In this document: positions 56,926 to 64,000 of the stretch, piece after piece
How the letters are laid out: the number at the start of each line of letters is the position of its first letter
How positions within the stretch are numbered: position 1 is the first letter of the stretch
From: Hydrogenophilus sp.
GTDB taxonomy: Bacteria; Pseudomonadota; Gammaproteobacteria; Burkholderiales; Thiobacillaceae
Direction of reading: 5' to 3'
Assembly (NCBI GenBank): GCA_020725265.1
Contig: DYFK01000005.1
Location: 121,192 to 185,191 of the forward strand
Length of the DNA: 64,000 nucleotides
Notes under the pieces: model-generated
Databases searched by the model: none
Told to the model about the DNA's origin: nothing
What the model saw: the letters and a program-made list of their open reading frames with translations, nothing else
Made by a program: the position numbers and the translations under genes

Positions 56926-56954
56926 AGATGGTGCGCGCAAGGGGGCATTTCAAG
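56926..56954 (-). promoter_or_regulatory. Sigma-32-like heat-shock promoter of clpB
   Basis: On the minus strand CTTGAA (56949-56954) is followed after 15 bp by CACCATCT (56926-56933), seven of eight matches to the heat-shock -10 CCCCATNT. The spacing is in the accepted range and the site is 36 bp before the clpB ATG. Confidence 0.6.
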
Positions 56955-57021
56955 CCGGCGCCGGCCACGCCCCGGGAAAAAACCTCCGGGAAAGCCCGTA
57001 TCCCCTCAGGGAATGAGCCAG

Positions 57022-57050
57022 AAAATGAAAAGGCCCCGCCAGGCGGGGCC
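57022..57050 (-). terminator. Rho-independent terminator after the TolC-OmpA gene
   Basis: On the minus strand GGCCCCGCC and GGCGGGGCC pair around a single base and run into TTTTCATTTT. It begins 26 bp beyond the stop of the outer-membrane gene and separates it from the clpB promoter. Confidence 0.85.
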
Positions 57051-57076
57051 GAACAGGAGATGCGGCGTGGGATCGG

Positions 57077-59068
57077 TCAGTGACGCGGGCGCATTTCCAC
57101 GCGCCGGTTCAGCGCGCGGCCTTCCTCGGTATCGTTGCTGGCAATCGGCAGGCCCTTGCCGTAACCGATGGCGACCAGGCGATCGGCGTCAATTCCTTGC
57201 GAAACGAAATACGCCACCACCGAGTTGGCGCGTTTTTCCGACAGATCGAGGTTGAAATCCTCGCCTCCGATATTGTCGGTGTGTCCGGCGACTTCCAGGT
57301 TGATGCCGGGATGCCGTTTGAGCACCTCGACGGCGACATCGAGCGCGGGCAGGGATTCCGGCGTCAGTTCTGCGCTGGCGAACCGGAAACCGATGCCCTT
57401 GAGCTGGCTGACCGGCTTGATTTCGCACCCCCGCTCGTCGACGCGGACGCCCTTGGCCGTATTCGGGCAGGCGTCCTTGTCGTCGGCCACGCCATCGCCA
57501 TCGGCATCGGCGAACGCGCCCCGGCCGACGGCCAAGCCGCCGACACCGGCCATGCCACCAGCAGCTCCCCCCATGCCGGCACCGCCATTCATGGCGCCAC
57601 CGCCTTCCAACGGCTGGCGGACCGGCAAATCCGGCGGCAGCAGGTCGGGATTGGCGGCCAACGCGTCGGCGAAGATCCTTTCCTTGTCGATGGCGACCAC
57701 GGCGGCATCGCCGGCCGGACAGACCGCGTTCGCGTCAAACTCGGCCCGCTCTTTCTGCTCGGCCAGATTGGGGGCGTCACGACGCTGGAGGTTGAGGCTG
57801 GCCAGCAGATTGCCCATGCCGGCCTGGGTGCGGGCATGCGCCAGGGCATGGTCATGCACGCCATTGACGTAGGCGCGGCGGGCCTCGAACAGTTCGTTCT
57901 CGGTATCGAGCAGGTCGAGCAGCGTGCGTTGGCCGATGTCGAATTGCTTGCGATAGGCGTCGCGCGCCTTCTCGGTGGCGAGCTGATGGGCATCCAGGTA
58001 AAGCAGTTGCTCGGACAGCTTGCCGATGTCGTGATGGGCGATGGTCAGGGTCTGGCGGATGTCGCGGCAGGCCTTGTCGCGCAAATCCTTGGCCACGTTC
58101 ACGCGCTCCCAGTACTGGCGTTCCGCCGCGACATCGGCGCCGCCGTTGTACAGGTTGTAATTGAGGACGACGCCGACACTGGTGACATCGGTGCGGCCAT
58201 CGACGCCATCGACATCCCAGCCCAGATCCTTGCGTGCCTGCAAATCCACGCGCGGCTTGAACTTGGCCCGGCGCCCCTTGGCCTCGGACATCGACGACAC
58301 GATGTTTTCCTGGGCGGCGGCCAGCGCCGGATGCCGTTCATAGGCCATCGACAAGGCGGACTTCAGTTGTTTGGGCAGGCCGGCATCGAGCAACCGGGGT
58401 TCAGTCATGTCCGCCGGTGGCGGCGAGCCGACGATGCGCTGATAACGGGCGCCGACATCGTGCAGGTTGCTGGCCTCGGTCAGCAGGTTGGCTTCCGCCA
58501 GAGCCAGACGGCCGCTTGCCTGTTCCAGATCGACCCGGCGGCCGACGCCGGATTTGACCCGACGCTGAATCTGTTCGAACACCACGCGGTGCTGCACGTA
58601 ATTGCCTTCGGCCAGCGCATACAGCTTGCGGTAACGGAGCACGTCGTTATAGGCGCGCGCGGTCTCCAGGGCGATGCTCTCGGAAGCATCGAGCAGCTCG
58701 AAATAGCGCACGCGCTGGGCGTAGCTCAGACGCTCCAGCTCGCTACGGCTGGCGAAGCCGTTGAACAGGTTGTGGGTGAGGATGGCGGACAGGCCCCGGC
58801 GGGTATAGGAAGTTGCGGAACGGCCCGGCTCGTTGAGACGTTCGCGGGCGATGTCCGCGCTCAGATCGACCTTGGGCCGGAAAGCGCCGCGGGCGACGTC
58901 GATGCCTTCGGTCGCCTCGCGATAGGCATGCCAGCGGGAATTGACTTCCGGGTTACGCAGCACCGCCTCCTGCGCGGCTTCCTCCAGCGTGATCGCCTCC
59001 GCCCAGCGCGGCATGGCAATCAGGGAAAAAGCCGCCAGCAGCGCGACTTGCAAACGTTTCTTGCGCAT
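57077..59068 (-). CDS. TolC-family outer-membrane channel fused to an OmpA-like domain (LapE-like)
   Basis: The 663-residue protein has a signal peptide (RKKRLQVALLAAFSLIAMP, cleavage near AEA) and a TolC-type barrel-tunnel (about 20-420) with two outer-membrane-efflux repeats (LFNGFASRSELERL and YNLYNGGADVAAE). A Gly/Met-rich linker leads to a C-terminal OmpA-like peptidoglycan-binding domain (about 550-663; AGHTDNIGGEDFNLDLSEKRA). A calcium-type DADGDGVADDKDAC element precedes it. AGAGGAAG precedes the ATG at 59068. Divergent lapG-lapD point to an adhesin type I secretion role. Confidence 0.9.
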   Translation of the reverse strand: MRKKRLQVALLAAFSLIAMPRWAEAITLEEAAQEAVLRNPEVNSRWHAYREATEGIDVARGAFRPKVDLSADIARERLNEPGRSATSYTRRGLSAILTHNLFNGFASRSELERLSYAQRVRYFELLDASESIALETARAYNDVLRYRKLYALAEGNYVQHRVVFEQIQRRVKSGVGRRVDLEQASGRLALAEANLLTEASNLHDVGARYQRIVGSPPPADMTEPRLLDAGLPKQLKSALSMAYERHPALAAAQENIVSSMSEAKGRRAKFKPRVDLQARKDLGWDVDGVDGRTDVTSVGVVLNYNLYNGGADVAAERQYWERVNVAKDLRDKACRDIRQTLTIAHHDIGKLSEQLLYLDAHQLATEKARDAYRKQFDIGQRTLLDLLDTENELFEARRAYVNGVHDHALAHARTQAGMGNLLASLNLQRRDAPNLAEQKERAEFDANAVCPAGDAAVVAIDKERIFADALAANPDLLPPDLPVRQPLEGGGAMNGGAGMGGAAGGMAGVGGLAVGRGAFADADGDGVADDKDACPNTAKGVRVDERGCEIKPVSQLKGIGFRFASAELTPESLPALDVAVEVLKRHPGINLEVAGHTDNIGGEDFNLDLSEKRANSVVAYFVSQGIDADRLVAIGYGKGLPIASNDTEEGRALNRRVEMRPRH

Positions 59069-59364
59069 GAGTCTTCCTCTTCTTTCGGTCATGGACTGGA
59101 ATCCTTCGTGACTTCGCCACGCCTTATCGGCAACTCGCGGCCTCCCTTGAGTCTCCAGCGCGCCGCCCTCGAAAAATCGGACATTCCGGTACTGGAATTG
59201 CGATTGGGCCTGATTCTAGCCCACGTCCGCGCGGCCGGAGACCGCCGCATCCGCGTCCCAGCCCGCCTTTCATGCCCTGTCCCATCGATACCGACGCACC
59301 CATCCGGCCACTTCCAGCCGCATCATGGCGATAATCGCGGCTATCGATCACCTCAGGAGCGTCG

Positions 59365-59448
59365 ATGTCCCTCGACACCGGCAACCGCCGCATGGCCCGC
59401 GCCTCGGCCCACCCCCCCGGGTGGCGCGGGCGCGCGGGCGCGGCATGA
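59365..59448 (+). CDS. Short upstream ORF coupled to lapG (27 residues)
   Basis: A 27-codon frame (MSLDTGNRRMARASAHPPGW, then a short RGRAGAA tail) has CAGGAG five bases upstream of its ATG. It ends in TGA overlapping the lapG ATG as ATGA, whereas lapG itself has no good ribosome binding site. It may act by translational coupling rather than encode a functional peptide. Confidence 0.4.
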   Translation: MSLDTGNRRMARASAHPPGWRGRAGAA

Positions 59449-60152
59449 CCTGCCGGCTCGTCCCGTTGCGCGCGGCATCGCTCTGGATCGCCGCGCTGGC
59501 GGTGGTTTCCCTGATCGCCGGCCTGGCCGCCGAGACGCTCGATTTCCGCGCGCTCGATCACGACCGCATCGCGCGTCTGGCCGAACAGCGCCATGGCGCC
59601 CACGTCGTCCAGAGCCTGCGACAATGGCGCGACATGATGCAGGCCGGCGCCGGCCTGCCCGAGGAAGACCGGGCGCGCCGGGTCAACGAGTTCTTCAACC
59701 GCCGCATCCAGTTCGGCGAGGACATCGACATCTGGAAGGTCAACGATTTCTGGGCCACGCCGGTGGAAACCATGGCGCGCGCCGCCGGCGATTGCGAGGA
59801 TTTCTCCATCGCCAAATATTTCACCCTGCGTCTGCTCGGCGTGCCCGACCAGCGCCTGCGCCTGATCTACGCGCGCGCCCGTATCGGCGGACCTCGCAGC
59901 GAAATCTCGCAGGCGCACATGGTGCTCGGCTATTACGCCGACCCTGAAGCCGAACCGCTGATCCTGGACAACCTCATCCACGACGCCCGTCCGGCCTCCC
60001 GCCGCCCGGACCTGACGCCGGTATTCAGCTTCAACGGCGAGGGCCTGTGGGTCGGCAATGCCGCCACCGGCAATCCCTCGGCCAGCGCCACCGCCCGCCT
60101 GTCGCGCTGGCGCGATCTGATCGCGCGCATGAAAACCGAGGGTTTCGAATGA
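59445..60152 (+). CDS. lapG: LapG-type periplasmic cysteine protease
   Basis: LapG releases large surface adhesins by cutting their N-terminal retention module when c-di-GMP is low. The 235-residue protein has a hydrophobic export signal (about 9-29). Its transglutaminase-like (bacterial transglutaminase-like Cys protease) domain has the triad Cys117 in GDCEDF, His158 in QAHMVLG and Asp175 in LDNL. The ATG at 59445 starts the signal sequence; an upstream in-frame ATG at 59325 is less likely. lapD follows after 37 bp. Confidence 0.9.
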   Translation: MTCRLVPLRAASLWIAALAVVSLIAGLAAETLDFRALDHDRIARLAEQRHGAHVVQSLRQWRDMMQAGAGLPEEDRARRVNEFFNRRIQFGEDIDIWKVNDFWATPVETMARAAGDCEDFSIAKYFTLRLLGVPDQRLRLIYARARIGGPRSEISQAHMVLGYYADPEAEPLILDNLIHDARPASRRPDLTPVFSFNGEGLWVGNAATGNPSASATARLSRWRDLIARMKTEGFE

Positions 60153-60189
60153 CGCCCTTCCTCCTGGAAACGACACGGGAAATTCCATC

Positions 60190-62142
60190 ATGTCCCTGAC
60201 CCGACGCATCTGGCTCACCATCCTCGGCCTCACCCTCGCCGCCTTCCTCGGCAGCCTGCTGGTCAACATCCACGGCGCCCGCGCCTATCTGGAAGAGCAG
60301 CTCACGATGAAGAATCTGGACAACGCCAACGCCCTGGCATTGTCGATGTCGCAGATTCCGGACAAGGATCCGGTCACCATCGAACTGCTGCTGTCCGCGC
60401 AGTTCGATACCGGCCACTACCAGGAAATCCGGCTGCTCGACCCCAAGGGCGGCGTGCTCGTGGAACGCCAGCAGGAAGCCGGCATGGAGGCCGGCGCCCC
60501 GGCCTGGTTCGTCGGACTCTTCCCGATCCGCGCCACGCCCGGCATCGCCCAGGTCCAGGATGGCTGGAAACAGTACGGCAGCATTCACCTGGCCAGCCAC
60601 GCCCAGTTCGCCCACCGCGACCTCTGGCGGACCAGCCTGCGCCTGTCCGGCTGGTTCCTGATCGGCGGCCTACTCGCCGGTCTGCTCGGCAGCCTCGCGC
60701 TGCGCGCGGTCACCCGGCCGCTCGACAAGGTGGTCGAGCAGGCCCGTGCCATCAGCGAGCGCCGCTTCATCCGCATCGAACCGCCGCGCGTGCCCGAACT
60801 CGACAGCGTGGTCAGCGCCATGAACGACATGGTCGCGCGCGTTCGCCAGATGTTCGCCGACGAAGCCACCCGACTCGATACCCTGCGCGACCGTCTCAGT
60901 CATGACCCGGTCACCGGCCTGGCCAACCGCGAACACTTCATGGGCCGTCTGCACGATGCCCTGGAGAGCGAGGACGCGCCGCCCCACGGCGTGCTGCTGA
61001 TCCTGCGCCTGGTCGACCTGGCCGCGATCAACCGCGAGTTCGGCCATGCCGGCGCCGACCGTCTGCTCGGCGAAATCGCCGGCGTGCTGGAAACCGCGCG
61101 CCAAGGCCACGAGCGCTGGCATCCGGCCCGCCTCGGCGGCCCCGACTTCGCATTGCTCGCGGAAAACGAAACCGCGCCGGAAACCATCGCCAGCCCGCTG
61201 GTCGAGCGCATCCTGAACCTGCGCGACGAACACTGGACGCCGATCGAAGATCTGTTCCACATCGGCGCCATCCGCTACCGGCGCGGCGACGCCATCGCCG
61301 CCGTGCTCACCGGCGCCGACCGCGCGCTCGCCCTGGCCGAACAGACAGCGCCCAACACCTGGATGGCAAGCGAACAGGACGCCTCGGCGGTCGAAGTCAT
61401 CCCGGCGGAAACCTGGCGAGAAATCTTCGCCGACGCCATCTCGCGCGGGCGCCTCAAACTCGCCCACTTCCCGGTGATCGACAACCACGGCGGCGCCATG
61501 CACCGCGAAAGTTTCATCCGCCTGCGCACGCGTGGCGACGGCCCCTGGCGGCCGGCCGGCGACTTCATGCCGATCGCGGTCCGGCTCAACTTCGCCGCCT
61601 CGCTCGACCTGGACGTCATCCGCATGGCACTGGAAGAACTGCGCCAGCACGACGGCGCCATCGCCATCAACCTCACCGCCGAAACCATCGCCGACTGGGA
61701 ATTCCGCGCCCGTCTCGCCGAACTGCTGAAAACCCACGCCGAACTCTGCCCGCGTCTGTGGCTGGAAGTCCCGGAATACGGCGTGTTCGGCCACATCGAA
61801 GCCTTCCGCGACCTGAGCCGCGAGGTCAAACGGCTCGGCAGCAAGATCGGCATCGAACGCTTCGGCCACCGCTTGGCCGAAATCGACCTCCTCGCCGACC
61901 TCGGCGTCGACTACGTCAAGGTCGACACCAGCTTCATCCGCGACATCGACCGGCAACCCGGCAACCAGGAATTCCTGCGCGGCCTCTGCCGCATGGCGCG
62001 CAACCTCGGCATCCTGGTGATCGCGGTCGGCGTCCGCGACGAACGCGAACTGGCGCTGCTGCCGGAACTGGGATTCGATGGCGCGACCGGGCCGGCGGTT
62101 GGCGATGACAGAGATAATTTAGCTGGACTTATGAACTTTTGA
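60190..62142 (+). CDS. lapD: LapD-type c-di-GMP receptor with degenerate GGDEF and EAL domains
   Basis: LapD sits in the inner membrane, senses c-di-GMP through its EAL domain and sequesters LapG. The 650-residue protein has TM1 (about 7-27), a periplasmic LapD_MoxY_N domain (about 28-150), TM2 (about 153-177), HAMP (about 180-230), a GGDEF with GGPDF (about 235-395) and an EAL with ESFIRLR (about 410-640). Both enzymatic signatures are lost, as expected of a receptor. The last 12 or so residues, encoded in AT-rich DNA, look atypical. Confidence 0.92.
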   Translation: MSLTRRIWLTILGLTLAAFLGSLLVNIHGARAYLEEQLTMKNLDNANALALSMSQIPDKDPVTIELLLSAQFDTGHYQEIRLLDPKGGVLVERQQEAGMEAGAPAWFVGLFPIRATPGIAQVQDGWKQYGSIHLASHAQFAHRDLWRTSLRLSGWFLIGGLLAGLLGSLALRAVTRPLDKVVEQARAISERRFIRIEPPRVPELDSVVSAMNDMVARVRQMFADEATRLDTLRDRLSHDPVTGLANREHFMGRLHDALESEDAPPHGVLLILRLVDLAAINREFGHAGADRLLGEIAGVLETARQGHERWHPARLGGPDFALLAENETAPETIASPLVERILNLRDEHWTPIEDLFHIGAIRYRRGDAIAAVLTGADRALALAEQTAPNTWMASEQDASAVEVIPAETWREIFADAISRGRLKLAHFPVIDNHGGAMHRESFIRLRTRGDGPWRPAGDFMPIAVRLNFAASLDLDVIRMALEELRQHDGAIAINLTAETIADWEFRARLAELLKTHAELCPRLWLEVPEYGVFGHIEAFRDLSREVKRLGSKIGIERFGHRLAEIDLLADLGVDYVKVDTSFIRDIDRQPGNQEFLRGLCRMARNLGILVIAVGVRDERELALLPELGFDGATGPAVGDDRDNLAGLMNF

Positions 62143-62154
62143 GGTAAACGATTG

Positions 62155-63399
62155 ATGAAACGCAATATTTTATTTGTCCATACAGTTTGTCCAAGCCAGT
62201 TCACAACATTGTGCGACTACCTAAATCGACAATCCCTGGCCAATGCCTATTATTTGACAACCGAGGGAAACCGCCGTTCTAATCAACACCAATCAGACCG
62301 TTTATTGTCATGCACACCCGACGGGAACATTACGACAAACAATGCATATTATTACTCAGGAAAGGTCGAGCGTGCTTCGCGAATATCTCTTGGCATATAC
62401 AGAGAAGTCAAAGAGTTGATCAAACATAAAAAGATAGACCTGATCGTAGCGCATGGAAGCTCTGGCTCTCCTCACTTCCTTTTTGACGAATTCGACATTC
62501 CCATCATCACATATATAGAATTCCCTTCATATCGCCTGCATGGGTGGGATCCCTATTACCCGCCAACGGAAAGTCAAATCCTAGCCGACAAAAATATGGA
62601 AATGCTGTCCTTCTTCGAGGCAATAAAAAGTGACCTGGTAATTGTTCCAAGTAATTATGCCCGCAACATGTTTCCCGAAGAGCTTCAACATAAAATTAGT
62701 GTTCAGTTCGAGGGATTTGACGAAGATAGAATCCAACAGCGCGAGTCCGCAGATAAATTCATGCCAAGAGATAAGTTTACAATCAGCTTTGCAGCACGCG
62801 ACTTAAGCTCTGCGAAGGGATTAGAACTATTTATCAAAATAGCGAACGAATTATGCATAAAATTCCCGGACATGCACTTCATGATCATAGGCGACCCCAA
62901 AGCCTCAACATACAGCTTTGAACGGAAATTTCTTGATGAAACATACGGAAAAGAATCAGAAACAAGCTTTATTGACCACCTGGCAAGAAAATACAAAATA
63001 GACACAAGCAGGTTTACTTTCACAGGAAAACTCTCGTATCCAATATTTTCCGACTTGCTATATAGGAGCAATCTGTTTATCTATCCGCTGCAATTTGGGA
63101 GCGGGAATTGGGGATTACTAGAGATATTGATGCGAGGCAAACCAGTTGTTGCATCAAATCGCTGTTTTATACCCGAAATCATCAGGCACAGAGCTAATGG
63201 GATATTAGTGGATGGCGACGACATCGAACAATGGATCGAAGCCATATCAGAGCTATATTCAAACCCACCACTTCTTGAAAATATCAGTCATTCCGCGCTG
63301 GAAAGCACCTCTGCATATAAAATCAAAAATGCTGCGGCCGATTATCTTAGAATTTTTGAAGAGACAATTCACCGCCGCTCATCAAGGCATACCAAATAA
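62155..63399 (+). CDS. Glycosyltransferase, GT4-like, AT-rich and probably acquired
   Basis: The 414-residue protein has an N-terminal GT-B half (ILFVHTVCPSQF) and a C-terminal glycosyltransferase group 1 half. The latter shows FTISFAARDLSSAKGLELFI, FTGKLSYPIFSDLLYRSNLF and the nucleotide-sugar site GSGNWGLLEILMRGKPVVAS (about 318-337). It probably transfers a sugar to a polysaccharide or protein. Base composition and codon use are strikingly AT-rich compared with every neighbour. GAGGTAA lies upstream of the ATG; a TTG one codon earlier is possible. It directly follows lapD by 12 bp. Confidence 0.85.
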   Translation: MKRNILFVHTVCPSQFTTLCDYLNRQSLANAYYLTTEGNRRSNQHQSDRLLSCTPDGNITTNNAYYYSGKVERASRISLGIYREVKELIKHKKIDLIVAHGSSGSPHFLFDEFDIPIITYIEFPSYRLHGWDPYYPPTESQILADKNMEMLSFFEAIKSDLVIVPSNYARNMFPEELQHKISVQFEGFDEDRIQQRESADKFMPRDKFTISFAARDLSSAKGLELFIKIANELCIKFPDMHFMIIGDPKASTYSFERKFLDETYGKESETSFIDHLARKYKIDTSRFTFTGKLSYPIFSDLLYRSNLFIYPLQFGSGNWGLLEILMRGKPVVASNRCFIPEIIRHRANGILVDGDDIEQWIEAISELYSNPPLLENISHSALESTSAYKIKNAAADYLRIFEETIHRRSSRHTK

Positions 63400-63430
63400 A
63401 ATCAAATAGCCCATCCCAAAAAACCGTCCA

Positions 63431-63887
63431 ATCGAGTAGGGTGAGGGATCACCCCTCAGCCCTCTCACACCATCGGAGGTGCAGGTCCGCATCCGGTGAT
63501 CCAAGAATGGAGACGCTGGCGAATGTCCACCAGCGAGACCAGCCCCATGTTGGCCAAGTGCTTCGGCGGCAGCGCGTGGGTCATGTGACTGGCCCCCGCG
63601 TTCCACCACGGCCCGCGCCCGTTGACGCTCGATTTCCACGCTCGAAAGGCGTCGAGGCCGAGTGCGCGCAGGCGCGATTCTCTGGTCCGTGGTCGTTTCC
63701 ACTGCCGCCAGGCGATCACGCGCAGACGACGCCGTATCCGCTTCCTGTTCGTCAGGCCAGCGCTTTGCCATCCAGCTTCCTTCAGGCTCGCAGTCGCCCG
63801 CGAAACCCTTGCCTTCGGCTAACTGTTCCCCTTGCCGGGCCAGTAGAGGACTTCCACCTCCAAGCAGGTGTGCCCTGCCAGGCGCAC
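63431..63887 (-). mobile_element. Internally deleted group II intron
   Basis: Read on the minus strand the element begins GTGCGCC (63887), the group II intron 5' consensus. It continues with domain I hallmarks GGTGGAAGTCCTCTAC, GGGAACAGTTAGCCGAAGGC and CTGACGAACAGGAAGCGGAT. Near 63730-63736 this is joined to the 3' part of a maturase gene. Then come a domain V/VI-like end (CACCGGATGCGG, GGTGTGAGAGGGCTGAGGGG, CCTACTCGAT). Total length is about 457 bp against roughly 2 kb for a full element. It lies five bases past the T-run of an intrinsic terminator. Confidence 0.8.
63465..63735 (-). pseudogene. C-terminal fragment of a group II intron reverse transcriptase/maturase
   Basis: About 90 codons read RRRLRVIAWRQWKRPRTRES, then GPWWNAGASHMTHALP and LANMGLVSLVD, the thumb/domain X and end of class C-like intron-encoded proteins. 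The whole reverse transcriptase domain is missing and the frame enters from intron domain I, so no functional protein is expected. The stop is at 63465-63467. Confidence 0.8.
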
Positions 63888-63891
63888 CCAT

Positions 63892-63919
63892 AAAAAAAGC
63901 CGGCGTCTGGCGCCGGCTT
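63892..63919 (-). terminator. Rho-independent terminator with the intron inserted behind it
   Basis: On the minus strand AAGCCGGCG and CGCCGGCTT pair around a five-base loop and are followed by seven T. It lies 39 bp after the stop of the partial gene at the right edge. The group II intron starts five bases beyond the T-run. Confidence 0.9.
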
Positions 63920-63957
63920 GAAATACCAACCGGCCCTGCGAAGGACCGGGTTTGGCA

Positions 63958-64000
63958 TCAACCCTTGTCGAAATCGATCTGTCCATTGTTGAGCAGGGTC
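63958..64000 (-). CDS. C-terminal end of an unidentified gene (cut by the right edge)
   Basis: The minus strand ends ...TLLNNGQIDFDKG followed by TGA (63958-63960) and then an intrinsic terminator, which supports this as a real gene 3' end. Thirteen residues are too few to name it. Confidence 0.5.
   Translation of the reverse strand, partial: TLLNNGQIDFDKG

Noticed and set aside
57080..59947. Plus-strand frame of 955 codons covering the TolC-OmpA gene and running through the intergenic region
   Set aside because: Antisense to a gene with clear signal peptide, TolC repeats and OmpA domain; the translation resembles no family.
60190..62142. Active diguanylate cyclase/phosphodiesterase
   Set aside because: GGDEF is GGPDF and the EAL signature is replaced by ESFIRLR; with adjacent lapG this is a LapD receptor.
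63382..63891. 170-codon minus-strand frame across the intron remnant
   Set aside because: It is in a different frame from the maturase fragment and crosses intron domain I and V sequences; the group II intron explanation accounts for the DNA better.

Overview
The window is GC-rich and gene-dense. It reads as the chromosome of a proteobacterium, most likely a gammaproteobacterium. The evidence for this is the order serC-serA-pheA-hisC-tyrA-aroA-cmk-rpsA-ihfB-lapA-lapB-pyrF, with lapB next to pyrF as in enterics, together with a LapD/LapG adhesion-control module and a Fur-type iron transporter. A betaproteobacterium cannot be excluded from sequence alone.

Region 1 (1-12.1 kb, all minus strand) is housekeeping. 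It holds the start of ugd, then pyrF, lapB, lapA, ihfB and rpsA, and then a tightly overlapping aromatic amino acid/serine cluster (cmk, aroA, tyrA, hisC, pheA, serA, serC). Transcription runs from serC towards pyrF, with intrinsic terminators after cmk and after ihfB.

Region 2 (12.2-38.5 kb) is mixed core and accessory. It contains an ABC1/UbiB kinase, an NlpC/P60 hydrolase, a low-molecular-weight phosphatase and an iron(III) ABC transporter split over three separate loci (binding protein, permease, ATPase) with Fur-like sites. Between the binding protein and the permease lies an unusual secreted protein built from 13-residue repeats. Then come a kinase-ATPase fusion, uvrB, an aminotransferase, nadC, a DNA-deoxyinosine glycosylase, an FKBP isomerase, two GH57 glucan enzymes, an EamA exporter behind an attenuator-like hairpin, and a run of three hydrolases (SGNH, M20-like, patatin-like).

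Region 3 (38.5-54.8 kb) is a genomic island next to clpB. Its left part (38.5-41.4 kb) is a toxin-antitoxin graveyard: two of three toxin genes are broken while all antitoxins are intact, and there is a nucleotidyltransferase pair and a decayed clpB scrap. The right part (42.1-54.2 kb) is a seven-gene defence cluster: hsdR, hsdM, hsdS, an ABC-type ATPase, an HNH nuclease, a YhcG/DUF1016 nuclease and an unrecognised HhH + PD-(D/E)XK-like protein. From hsdM onward the genes overlap by one to four bases. The cluster is bracketed by 490-bp direct repeats (about 97% identical) of the last 490 bp of clpB. This implies that the island entered at the clpB 3' end and supplied a replacement end. No integrase is present.

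Region 4 (54.3-64 kb) holds intact clpB with a sigma-32-like promoter, then a TolC-OmpA fusion divergent from lapG and lapD. This is a c-di-GMP-controlled adhesin retention system. After it comes an AT-rich, probably acquired glycosyltransferase. The window ends with an internally deleted group II intron sitting just behind an intrinsic terminator, and the last codons of an unidentified gene.
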